In this document: positions 40,131-46,362 of the stretch, in pieces
Numbering within the stretch: position 1 is the first letter of the stretch
How the letters are laid out: each line of letters starts with the position of its first letter
Assembly (NCBI GenBank): GCA_009760855.2
Contig: WPIO01000014.1
Coordinates: 4,547,001 to 4,611,000, forward strand
DNA length: 64,000 nt
DNA from: Cristatella mucedo
Taxonomy: Eukaryota; Bryozoa; Phylactolaemata; Cristatellidae
Reading direction: 5' to 3'
Program-made: the position numbers and the translations under genes
The notes under the pieces: model-generated
The model's database searches: none
What the model saw: the letters and a program-made list of their open reading frames with translations, nothing else
What the model was told of the DNA's origin: nothing

Positions 40131-41639
40131 ATTCATTAGTATAGCACCCTAAGAGAACTTATCACTATTCAGGCACTTCACATATGCCTCGAGGCTCGAG
40201 TCCGCGACCTCAGCCAGACCTTGGTCAGGGCGAGCACCTTAACCGCTGCACCAAACCAGCTAATACAAAGAATATTGATGACAAATTTGTAAACACCTTA
40301 ACAGAATTGAATGCTTTTTTTCTAGGTACTCTATATATGCTGGGAAGGAAGAACATGAACTGGTTGGTAACAACATTTTAACAACTTCAGCATACACTAG
40401 CACACAAAGGACAATTAAACCCAGCAAATGCTACGAATAATAGGTGAGTTTAAAACGTTGTTACCGTGTCACCCCTAAGCTTGGGTGCCTGACTTTCAAA
40501 ACAATCGAGCCTAGTGCTAAAGTTTGCACAATTTTGTTTGCTACCTAAACACAGTTTAATGTCTATGCTGATTCACTTTAACAGAAACCTAGTAACTCAC
40601 ATACAGCATAGACTTCACGGGTTTTTATGGGCATAGCCGATATGCTACTGCAGTTTACTTGGCTAATTAATTATCAATCCATAGCATAATCTGTAAACTA
40701 CCACCATATTTGAGATTATCTCTCGAAACGCTAATTGAGGCAAAAATCGTAAAAAAACCCAGGTTACTTCTGCCTGTATAACAGGTGCATCAATCATTGT
40801 AGCAAGATCGGCTAATGTTGCTGAGCCCGGCAGTCAGATTAATGTAATGATGATAAAAATAAAACTGTGCCAACGTTAAATAAGTGATTACCTACCAATG
40901 AAAATCAATATCGGTCAGGTAATTGTACCTAAGCTAATACCCAAGTTGTATCATGCGAACCGAATTTCCATGGCTAGCAATGCGCACTGCTTCTTCACAG
41001 CTATGTTAGTTGATCCGGATCGAAGACAAGCACCCCAACAACTACCCCATTCCTTTACTACTAAGTAGGCTTGGGAAAAACAATGCTAGTATTCGACCCT
41101 ATTTTTTACGGAGGTAGTACAGCACAATCTATTTCCTCTATTGAAAGTGCCTATAATTAAGCAGCCCAGTGGGTTGACATCAGACGCAAATAGCTCAGCT
41201 AGAACCAGCTCTGCTTAATTAAAGCACTCTACACGACAAAATAAGGATCGAATTTTGCAAAGTACAGCCACAGTCGGAATCTGAAAAGTCAATTCAACGT
41301 AGCGCCTCAGCAGGCACGCCTGAAACGGTGCTAGCGTTTTTTCTTTCACACTCGGGCGCTAGGCTTCGCGGACAAGGGCAGAAACACAAGTGCTCGGCAA
41401 AGCAGCGTTGCCACAAAAATAATCATCGGACCTACAAGCGCAAAAAATGACACTTTAGAAACTTTTTTAAAATAGAGTAACACTTAGGCGCTTAGGCAAT
41501 AGTTTAGAAGTGGCACAACTTGACAACAGTTCTAAACGGGCTTTGCGCGGAGGGTAGGCCTCGCGGCAACAGTTACAACTATCTCAAATATACTTCTTCA
41601 AACCATCTTACTTTCAAGATAGTCTTCGTAGTACAACAT
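14008..41639 (-). CDS. ING3: ING3, inhibitor of growth family member 3 (complete, 10 coding exons)
   Basis: A subunit of the nuclear NuA4/TIP60 histone acetyltransferase complex whose PHD finger reads H3K4me3 (family knowledge). Coding exons: 41612-41639, 38604-38675, 33078-33184, 32915-32980, 21227-21323, 20954-21004, 17663-17938, 16104-16338, 15076-15346, 14008-14118. They total 1314 nt, 437 residues plus stop, against about 418 in human. All nine junctions are in phase. The N-terminal ING domain (about 1-125) starts [18 protein letters not shown] and includes VDRHLRKL and [16 protein letters not shown]. The middle (about 145-370) is Ser/Ala-rich, with [12 protein letters not shown] conserved. 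The PHD finger has Cys384, 386, 397, 402, His408, Cys411, 424, 427 and aromatic Trp406, and the basic tail is MKRRGRK. Human CDNQD is CDNVD here. Identification is very firm. Confidence 0.97.
14119..15075 (-). other. ING3 intron 9
   Basis: 957 bp, nothing else recognised. Short frames on both strands here have no homology I can see. Confidence 0.6.
15076..15346 (-). CDS. ING3: ING3 exon 9
   Basis: 271 nt, acceptor CCTTACAG, donor GTGAGT. Linker with a run of eight alanines, then [19 protein letters not shown], the first half of the PHD finger. Confidence 0.96.
15347..16103 (-). other. ING3 intron 8
   Basis: 757 bp with a short CCAG run next to exon 8 (about 16071-16093). Nothing else recognised. 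Confidence 0.6.
16104..16338 (-). CDS. ING3: ING3 exon 8
   Basis: 235 nt, acceptor CTCATGCAG, donor AA|GTAAGG. Codes [13 protein letters not shown] then [14 protein letters not shown]; human has AAAQAVQATAQMK then [14 protein letters not shown]. The end is a Thr/Ser/Ala linker. Confidence 0.94.
16339..17662 (-). other. ING3 intron 7
   Basis: 1.3 kb. Contains a short LINE relic at 17345-17548 on the opposite strand. The remainder shows nothing recognisable. Confidence 0.6.
17345..17548 (+). mobile_element. Internally deleted LINE relic
   Basis: A coding piece ([16 protein letters not shown], matching [16 protein letters not shown] of the intact copy) is followed almost at once by the 3' terminal hairpin and ATT repeats, so most of the RT region is missing. 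Confidence 0.7.
17663..17938 (-). CDS. ING3: ING3 exon 7
   Basis: 276 nt, acceptor TTACTTTCAG, donor G|GTGAGA. Opens KRKYSNHVG (human KRKYNPTSH), then [14 protein letters not shown] (human EKKFKSEALLSTL). The rest is Ala/Ser-rich linker. Confidence 0.92.
19475..19664. repeat. (GA)n-rich tract
   Basis: GA repeats with GACA and GGGA interruptions. On the ING3 sense strand it is a long pyrimidine (TC)n tract. Confidence 0.95.
20787..20821. repeat. (CT)n microsatellite
   Basis: Pure CT run in ING3 intron 6, about 130 bases after the exon 6 donor. Confidence 0.95.
20954..21004 (-). CDS. ING3: ING3 exon 6
   Basis: 51 nt, acceptor GTTGCACAG, donor GTAAGC. Codes [16 protein letters not shown]; human has SLELDTPSQPVNN then PVEKRKY. 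Confidence 0.92.
21227..21323 (-). CDS. ING3: ING3 exon 5
   Basis: 97 nt, acceptor CTTGTAG, coding [16 protein letters not shown] then [16 protein letters not shown]. The donor is A|GTTCGT, a poor match to the donor consensus, but it is the only one giving the conserved EKR-SLELD junction in phase. Confidence 0.94.
22735..22875 (+). mobile_element. Diverged SINE, subfamily B
   Basis: CTTAGCGCAGGGATGAGGTG head and GCAATTCTTTATTGCTTGC body, as in the other B copies. A box and B box are eroded. Confidence 0.5.
23228..23922 (+). mobile_element. Degenerate LINE 3' fragment
   Basis: [20 protein letters not shown] matches the intact copy's [20 protein letters not shown]. It is followed by the CTGACCCTGTGCA 3' UTR and the terminal hairpin with ATT repeats. 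Confidence 0.85.
24478..24560 (-). mobile_element. LINE 3' tail
   Basis: Reverse copy of the terminal hairpin region (GTAAAGTGCCTAGAAAGGAA..). Confidence 0.6.
25790..26008. repeat. Tandem repeat, 102-bp period
   Basis: The motif GGCTCAC/TTCGACGAC recurs at 25790, 25892 and 25994, exactly 102 bases apart, with TACTGTACTAAGAGGTAA between. A related, less regular unit sits near 25619. The LINE's ATT tail starts directly at its right end. Confidence 0.8.
26010..28811 (-). mobile_element. 5'-truncated L2/CR1-type LINE with long open frame
   Basis: A non-LTR retrotransposon in ING3 intron 4, in the sense orientation of ING3. The 3' end carries a hairpin (AAAGCGCC...GGCGCTTT) and an (ATT)n tail. 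The 5' end cannot be set exactly: only the C-terminal part of the endonuclease is present. The coding part has no stop for 852 codons, so it is the youngest copy here. Confidence 0.92.
26253..28811 (-). CDS. LINE ORF2-type protein: endonuclease C-term and reverse transcriptase
   Basis: 852 codons. Residues about 80-92 ([12 protein letters not shown]) and SDHMQ at about 110 are the C-terminal part of the apurinic-type endonuclease. The RT domain spans about 345-640: [13 protein letters not shown] (404), [14 protein letters not shown] (475), [10 protein letters not shown] (533) and catalytic FYADDTQLY (565). A C-terminal region follows with NSAARLV and [18 protein letters not shown], ending TAFSGSL. 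The FYADDTQLY form is typical of the L2/CR1 group. The N-terminal half of the endonuclease is missing, so this copy should not be able to move alone, though the RT looks intact. The first 40 or so codons may be flanking DNA. Confidence 0.9.
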   Translation of the reverse strand: MSVGWHRNLRRGSFATSPIIFYNCEDVEKLEELNVLHIVCDSSGTTGNFCSCTGNQLQIKSKSLTTFKTVNLSLVAHVHGPTHIKGHTLDQIFSYNCTLSSPVITKSCLSDHMQISFNLQCVPTFSSKITCESRNLKTLDIDAVRASISASPLLLSPPSDLSSLVDCYNTTLADTLDEFAPLTKRTVRPRPDGLWFTTDIKLAKSTKRKLEKAYKRSGLTVHRQAYEDYCRSYQSILAKAKSSFYRNIVQSQMHNPKMLMSTINHLLNRSQVSSLPDDPCDDLADRFSRFFVQKIDKIRESIPAMTTFPLECCSSVPGCASMSAFKQVTSDVVLKLVSQSKKTTSPLDPIPTVLLLRCIDLLLPCITNIINMSLASGQVPAPFKKAVVRPLLKKATLDQENLSNYRPVSLLPFLSKTLERVVADQLNSYIETSHLASKFQSGFRANHSTESALLRVYNDLLRNADMGRVSLLVLLDLSAAFDTIDHKVLLERLSSRLGITGTALQWFRSYLSGRLQSVDVNGQRSSEVPLKYGVPQGSVLGPVLFTVYTLPLADVIAKHNLGFHFYADDTQLYLCFDPSQPSSTSNSLNSLAACIDDIRSWMAANFLKLNDDKTNLLVMGKPSVIQKLERLTFKIGSASISPVASARNLGVIFQSDLSLDDHISSTVKSAYFQLHNIAKIRACLDKDTTSKLVHAFVTSRLDFCNSLLTGLPACTIRRLQLVQNSAARLVCRERRSCHITPLLADLHWLPVKQRIDFKVLSLTFRSLHSMAPAYLSDALTHQAKHRTTRFSESNSLEIPRTNLKSFGDRAFSSYAPTAWNSLPTCIRTSPDLTTFKRNLKTYLFRTAFSGSL
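29705..29916 (+). repeat. R3 dispersed repeat
   Basis: Starts with TATCTCCGTCTGTAACTCCA and runs through CAGGAGAGTTTT, ACTCACAGCCT, CCAACAGACTTC and GTAGTGAGTAGCATGGAAG. Other copies are at 49878-50155 (same strand) and 57225-57745 (opposite). Origin unknown; no protein. Confidence 0.75.
29917..30092 (+). mobile_element. tRNA-derived SINE, subfamily A
   Basis: AGCCGTGATGGCACACTAGG head, perfect hairpin at 29952-29975, B box GGTTCGATTCC, body GCGATCCTTTATCGC, tail GTTTAATCAGCTGGG then poly-T. It abuts the R3 repeat. Confidence 0.9.
32519..32703 (+). repeat. Left arm of 185-bp inverted repeat around ING3 exons 3-4
   Basis: Its reverse complement lies at 33458-33642 with, by my count, 5 mismatches in 185 and no gaps. 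It starts GTTCAACCTGTGTG and ends CTATTCTTTCAT. It lies in intron 4, 211 bases after exon 4. Confidence 0.95.
32915..32980 (-). CDS. ING3: ING3 exon 4
   Basis: 66 nt, exactly 22 codons. Acceptor GTTGTAG, donor GTAAAG. Codes [20 protein letters not shown] ending DL; human has DYYKALEDADEKVQLANQIY. Intron 3 before it is only 97 bp. Confidence 0.95.
33078..33184 (-). CDS. ING3: ING3 exon 3
   Basis: 107 nt, acceptor ATTTTCAG, donor GAA|GTAAGG. Codes [17 protein letters not shown] and [12 protein letters not shown], aligned to human NAMDQLEQRVSEFF and EWREEQMASIKK. It lies in the loop of the 185-bp inverted repeat. Confidence 0.95.
33458..33642 (-). repeat. Right arm of 185-bp inverted repeat
   Basis: Inverted partner of 32519-32703, located in intron 2, 273 bases before exon 3. 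The loop of 754 bases contains exons 3 and 4 and intron 3. No target-site duplication at the outer ends. Confidence 0.95.
35480..37100 (-). pseudogene. Decayed transposon-like gene (repetitive metazoan ORF with Cys pairs), two exons
   Basis: Minus-strand translation pieces match, from memory, a protein found in many copies in animal genomes such as Hydra and insects and usually left unnamed. Exon 1 at 36908-37100 begins [20 protein letters not shown] donor GTAAGA and acceptor TTTGTTTACAG define a 95-bp intron, joined in phase to [20 protein letters not shown] and CCFCMVG. Further down come [19 protein letters not shown], then [19 protein letters not shown] and [11 protein letters not shown] (about 35920-36080), then KVKAGI and ENYEQLV (to about 35500). 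Several stops and frameshifts break it. Its transposon superfamily is not known to me. Confidence 0.7.
37339..37532. mobile_element. SPIN-like non-autonomous hAT transposon (MITE)
   Basis: 194 bp with terminal inverted repeats CAGTAGTTCTCAACCT and, at the other end read inward, CAGTGGTTCTCAACCTG. Internal blocks GCCGCGACC, TTTAATACAGTTCCTC, TGTTGTGGCGACCCCC and GTTTTCCGATGGTCTTAGG, then GTCGTTCGACCTCCAAAGG, are those I recall for SPIN elements of tetrapods. Flanking octamers CTCCTAAG and TCCCAGAG agree at only half their positions, so the 8-bp target duplication is not clear. No transposase. Confidence 0.88.
38338..38520 (+). mobile_element. tRNA-derived SINE, subfamily A
   Basis: Near-consensus copy: GCACACTAGGTAAGGCGG, perfect hairpin 38373-38396, GGTTCGATTCC B box, TGGGCGATCCTTTATCGCC, tail GTTTAATCAGCTAGG with TTTA repeats. 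It lies 84 bases from ING3 exon 2. Confidence 0.92.
38604..38675 (-). CDS. ING3: ING3 exon 2
   Basis: 72 nt, acceptor TTGATAG, donor GTAAGT. Codes [18 protein letters not shown], matching human IEQLPMDLRDRFTEMREM. Confidence 0.95.
38935..39960 (-). mobile_element. Degenerate LINE fragment
   Basis: Keeps [26 protein letters not shown] and upstream RT/post-RT relics such as the counterpart of [10 protein letters not shown], with many frameshifts. Confidence 0.8.
40049..40130. repeat. (AT)n(GTAT)n(GT)n microsatellite
   Basis: Compound dinucleotide and tetranucleotide run. Confidence 0.95.
40130..40450 (-). mobile_element. LINE/SINE 3' tail remnants
   Basis: Reverse LINE tail (GCACCCTAAGAGAACTT) joined to a reverse SINE-like head (CGAGTCCGCGACCTC, GCACCTTAACCGCTGCACC). 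Decayed. Confidence 0.45.
41612..41639 (-). CDS. ING3: ING3 exon 1 (start)
   Basis: 28 nt coding MLYYEDYLE plus one base, donor A|GTAAGA. Human ING3 begins MLYLEDYLE. The extra A joins TG of exon 2 to make Met, as in human. Confidence 0.93.
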
Positions 41640-42240
41640 TTTCGTGATTGTTTATATACTTCACACCGTAAGAACATGCGATGACAAGCCGAATGTTGCT
41701 TCACTAGAAACGGCCGTCATTATATCCGCTCCATACAGAGGGGGTCGCCATTTTGGCTACTTATCGGAGGCGGGACATAAAGCGACTCCATTTTCGAGCG
41801 AGCGGTTGTTTTCTGGGCTCCTCTTCTTTGCGAAAAAGCTTCCTCGCGCTTTCTAGCGTCTAGGTCATTTAAAAGTATTAATTTTATGTTTTTTTCAGGG
41901 CTTTTGAATCTATAGGCATGTCAGTGTAAGATGCTGAAACGGCGGCGAAAGCGAACCCGGTCTGATTATGACTGATAATCATGATTAGCGAGCGGCTCCT
42001 GAACTATAACGGCTAGGAACCGATTGTGCGATAAACTACGGCCGATACCGCAGCAAAGCGGAAGCCTGAGATAGGCTTTCAGTTGTGATTATGGATCCGT
42101 TAACTCGGCATTGGCATTTGAGCTGATTGAAGCTCTATGCCACAGAACCGTTTTAAGTGCGCCACGGCCGCTGTTGAATGCCTGTAACCGCCACTGCTGC
42201 CAAATAGACTTATCTAAATTATGGATCTGGATTTTTATGT
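41640..42240 (-). promoter_or_regulatory. ING3 5' UTR/promoter zone
   Basis: The 600 bases upstream of the ING3 ATG are richer in CpG than their surroundings (41.7-42.4 kb). No core promoter motif was identified. Confidence 0.35.
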
Positions 42241-42658
42241 TAAGGCATGAGCGCTCTTCGTAGCTGCCATGGTCCTGCTACTGTGAGCATACCTGCTTGC
42301 ATTGGTGCAGCATCCACAAATCTTTGGCCGCGCTACGAGGTTCAGGCGTCGCTAGTATTCGTCGCCCGTTGGCTGACACTAGCACCGTTACGAGCGCTGC
42401 GTTTGCGGCCCATTTGTGTCAGGACGTGGAAGCACCGCGTTTGTAACAACGGTTGTCGGTCCTGCGAACATAAAAAAGGTACAGAGCAATTAAAAATACA
42501 CACGGGCCACAGCTTGAGCTGCAACCAGCAGTAAGGAAGGGGAACAAAACTGCGACAATTCAATTAAGTCAGATCCAACAATAAATAACTAGGAGGGCGT
42601 TAAGCCAGACTGGAATATTTGGTAGGCCGTATCTCGCCCAAAGGTCGGAGTTTGCGGT

Positions 42659-42838
42659 GAGCCGTGATGGCACACTAGGTAAGGCGGTTGCTTTCACGAC
42701 CTCGAAACCGAGGTCGTGTGTTCGATTCCTGCAGTGGGCGATTCTTTAACACCACTGCAAGCGGTGGTGATAGCCCTAAAAGGCTCTTCCTTTGCTATAC
42801 AAAAAAGAGGCTGTTTAATCAGCTAGGATTTGTTTTGC
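42659..42838 (+). mobile_element. tRNA-derived SINE, subfamily A
   Basis: GCCGTGATGGCACACTAGG head; hairpin centre altered (CGAAACCG instead of CGGTCCCG); B box GTTCGATTCC; tail GTTTAATCAGCTAGG. Confidence 0.9.
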
Positions 42839-42869
42839 CGACCTCTGATATAGAAGCCAGACTTTAGCT

Positions 42870-43480
42870 TAGCTTAGGGTAGGTTGGTATAATCTATAAC
42901 AATTCTCACATGACAAAACAATCGATAGTCTGCACTGCTTATATGTATGCTAGCTAGTTTATCATCGGCAGCAAATCCTAGACTACCACGGTGAGGATGT
43001 AAAGTTCGCTTACTTAGTTGAGAAAACTCGTCCAGAATAATGACTAGTATTGTGATGCTGCATGCTACAAGTGAAGGCACGTCGGACGGAAGATTGAGCA
43101 GCAAGAGACGGAAGATTGTCTGGTGTCGGACAGAAGATTGAGCATTGAGGGCGAGGAAGATACTTTCCAGTGTACAGCAGCAAGACCAATGGTATTAAGG
43201 CTTCGTGAATGGCAGATGATTTGAAACATCGAAGGGGACACAAGCTGAGTTCGGCATGTGGTCAGATGTGCAGGATTATGTTATAATATGAGCTGACAGC
43301 ATATAACTGAGGAAGATTATTGATAGTGTGACCTTTGTTGTGAGTGGGGCCATGCAAATGGGCCAAAATGATAAAAAATGAATCAGTCTTTGTACGAAAC
43401 TGTACATTTAATGGATCAGTTGAGTCATCAAAAGGAATGCTAAAAAACACTATTACATAAATAGGGACGATGTCCGGAAC
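42870..43480 (-). mobile_element. LINE fragment, endonuclease and linker part
   Basis: AHLHGPTHNKGHTI (intact copy [14 protein letters not shown]), then SDVPSLVACSITILV..LDEFSQLSKRTLHP matching [21 protein letters not shown]. Frameshifted. Confidence 0.8.
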
Positions 43481-43487
43481 ACAGAAT

Positions 43488-44440
43488 CTAAATCAGATCA
43501 GAAAAATTTGAAATAAAGAAAGACTTGAGACGAAAGATTACTACCACCAATAACCACTTGATGGCGAAGGGACTCAAAAAAAAGAATTCGAATGACTGCT
43601 TTGATAAGACAGCAAACGGTTCAGATTTGAGAAAGGAACGAGTGGTAACGTCAACTCGTTCACTAGTTTTTGATTGATTTGGATAACATTGAAAGAAATG
43701 CCTGTAAGGGGATACGTTCGTCTTAACATCGTTAAGCTTCAGAAAGTTAGCGGCCATCCAAGTGGGAATGCCGTCGATGCAGGGTGCAAAGAAATTATGT
43801 GATTCGGATTCGGAGCGAGGCTTAGAACATTCGAAGTACAGATAGAGCGACGTTGAAATAAAAGCCAATAATAACGTTTGGCTATGAAATCGGCCACAGA
43901 AGAGTAAAGATTGTGAAATGAAGGGCGCCCAAAATCAAACTGTGAGGTACCACATACTGTAATAGATCCCTAGATGACCGACATCCATTTACTGCCGACA
44001 GCCACTTGCATCTGCATCTCTCAGAAAGGTAGGTTCTGACCCAGTGTACCACTGTGCCCATGATACGCAAGGTAAAATGCTGCTGCCAGATCTAGCAAAA
44101 CTTAGCAGAGAGGCCATGCTCTGACCTTAATTGTTTTAAAGTAATAATAAACACGAAGCAGAGCAGTTTTGACGGAATGGTTTGCTTTAAATCCCGATTG
44201 AAATATGCCAGCAAGATCTGATGAACGGATGTAGTCGATTAGCTCGCAGCCAACAATCGCTCGAATGCTTTGGATAAGAACGGCACAAGAGAGACTGGAC
44301 GAAAGTTAATAGTGACAAAAGTTCTTTTGTATAGGACTGTAAGAGAACTCAGTCTGCATCCGGGTGCTTTACAACTTGCTGCAAGAAAATCAATATCCTT
44401 GGGGTTAGCGACCTGCACGGTATCAAACAAACTAAGGCAT
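43488..44440 (-). mobile_element. LINE fragment, RT part
   Basis: NFRPVSLVPFLSKAFERLL near 44.26 kb, VHWVRTYLSERC near 44.04 kb and [20 protein letters not shown] near 43.75 kb, in the right order on the minus strand. It lies upstream of the endonuclease piece at 42.87-43.48 kb, the reverse of element order. Confidence 0.8.
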
Positions 44441-44632
44441 CAACAGGCTAAAGCCAATATGAAGGCAACTTATGGCCTAAGTGCTTATGATCTAAGGCTG
44501 CTTTTTAATTAGTGTCCGAGCTGTTTTCAGAGGGGATGAAACTTCGCCGGCAGATAACCAGGGACGTTTTAAAAATATTTGTTACGGTGGGCAGCAGCAG
44601 ATGTATGCACTTAATAGAGAGATCTCTTGCAG

Positions 44633-44808
44633 TGAGCCGTGATGGCTCACTAGGTAAGGTGGTTGCTTTTAAAGGTCAGCCCCGAGTTCGTGGGTTTGAA
44701 TCCTGTAGTGGGTGATTCTTTATCGCTGCTGCAAGCGGTGGTGATAGCCGTAAAGGCTCTTCTGTCGCTACACAAAAGAGGCTGTTGAATCAGCTAGTAC
44801 TTTTTGGA
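44633..44808 (+). mobile_element. tRNA-derived SINE, subfamily A (diverged)
   Basis: AGCCGTGATGGCTCACTAGG head and TGTCGCTACACAAAAGAGGC tail. The hairpin region is degraded (AAAGGTCAGCCCCGAGTTCG). Confidence 0.85.
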
Positions 44809-44954
44809 GCATGGTAGAGAGGACGAGTGGTCTTTTTAGAGTATGCGACAAAATTTAGAGATGATTTCAGAAGAGAGAGGCAGAGAGGAGGAAAGAGAAG
44901 AGAAGCAGTGCCAATGTAATTGGTGCAGTCCTTCAGGGCCGCGGCAGGAATAGG

Positions 44955-45475
44955 AAAACATGATTGTCACTTTTAGGTCACTTCATTCTTTGGCTCCAGC
45001 CTATCTCTCAGATCTACTCCCCCATCAGGCCAAGCATCGTACCTCCCGCCTTTCGCAATCAAACAGTCTACCAATACCTCGTACAAACATCAAATCCTTT
45101 GGAGACTGTGCATTTAGTTCATATGCTCCCAAAGCCTGGAACTCCCTCCCGACTGGTGTCACGACATCCCCTGACTTGACCACATTTAAAAAGAACTTAA
45201 CAACGAACCTATTTAGGACAGCATTTAGTGGGTCCCTGTGATTCGTCCTTTATGTCCTAACGCATGTTGACTCTGTGCATGCTGACCCTAACCACATTTG
45301 CATGCTGACCCTGTGCATGTCACCCCTAACCATGTTATTCATCTTGTTTATCAAGCGTGATATTACTCACCATTCAATTGTGTTTCCCTTAGCAGCAAAT
45401 GTAAAGCGCCTAGAAAGAGATTGAGTTCTCTGAGGGCGCTTTATCATGTGTATTATTATTAATATTATTACTATC
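44955..45475 (+). mobile_element. LINE 3' fragment, well preserved
   Basis: Open frame 44960-45241 codes FRSLHSLAPAYLSDLLPHQA and ends TAFSGSL exactly as the intact LINE. Followed by the 3' UTR, the hairpin TAAAGCGCC (45402) / GGCGCTTTA (45435) and ATT repeats. Confidence 0.92.
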
Positions 45476-46297
45476 TTTGTTTACTACGACTGCCCTATTC
45501 AATAAAGGAATCTTCCCATCTGCGAACTTGGGTGTAACTCAAATAAACATTGCAAAACAACTAGTCTGCTTCCGGAGATAAAATCTGCATGCAGTTCAGT
45601 AGTTTTAGACAGTCTATCAACGATTCTCTTTGCTAGTTCTTATGTGACAGGCAGAGCCACCAAGTGACCTAGAAGTGTCCTTATTTCTGGAAACTCGGGT
45701 CCTGCGTTTGAATCATAGGCACTTAATCATTTTCATTATGAGCAGCGATGCCTTTACTTTATACCCAGACACTTTATGGTCACGAAAATGACGAAATGTT
45801 TGTATCATGTCCCCACCAGCAGCTCAGCTCTTCCTGACGGTCGTTAATCCACAGTAACTGGACCAGCTCTGAAAACATAATAGCTTTGATTTGTGTAGTA
45901 AGTAGTCCAAGCTGTGACCCGAAGATAAAAACTCTGGTGAAATTTAAAACAGATTCACTCGTTGCATTGTCGGTTTACACCAAGTGGATGTCGCGAGTGG
46001 AAATGGCTGACATTTTTTCCTCTTTGCATATGCCTACGTGGAATAGATATGTTTGTTAAGACCCAAACAAATGGGATCATGGCCTTTGCTGTACCTGACA
46101 AGTCAAAATTACAACGGTGAATAGCCAAACATTTAGAAGAGCGAGGGTTAAGAAGGTTAGCAAAGAAGAAATGAACGCAGGTGTCCCTCCAATTATTGGT
46201 AATACATTCACTCTTAATTTTGTACCGAAAAGCATGTCCACACAGTAAGGCCAACAAACTTTTGAGTTTCCATTAATGCCTCTAATCCGAAGTCTAT

Positions 46298-46362
46298 AAC
46301 TTCAGGCAATCATGGGAATACAGGGTGCTATATAAATGTACTACTACTATTATTATTATTAT
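46298..46362 (+). mobile_element. LINE 3' tail
   Basis: GGGTGCTATATAAATGTA followed by CTA/TTA repeats. Confidence 0.5.

Larger units (their letters stand above)
38676..41611 (-). other. ING3 intron 1
   Basis: 2.9 kb: LINE relics at 38935-39960 and 40130-40450, an (AT)(GT) microsatellite at 40049-40130, and unrecognised sequence near exon 1. Confidence 0.6.

Noticed and set aside
42247-42534. Divergent gene opposite ING3
   Set aside because: An open frame with a possible donor in GC-rich DNA, but no homology and no second exon found.
44960-45241. Small 93-codon gene
   Set aside because: The protein is the exact C-terminus of the LINE ORF and is followed by the LINE 3' hairpin.
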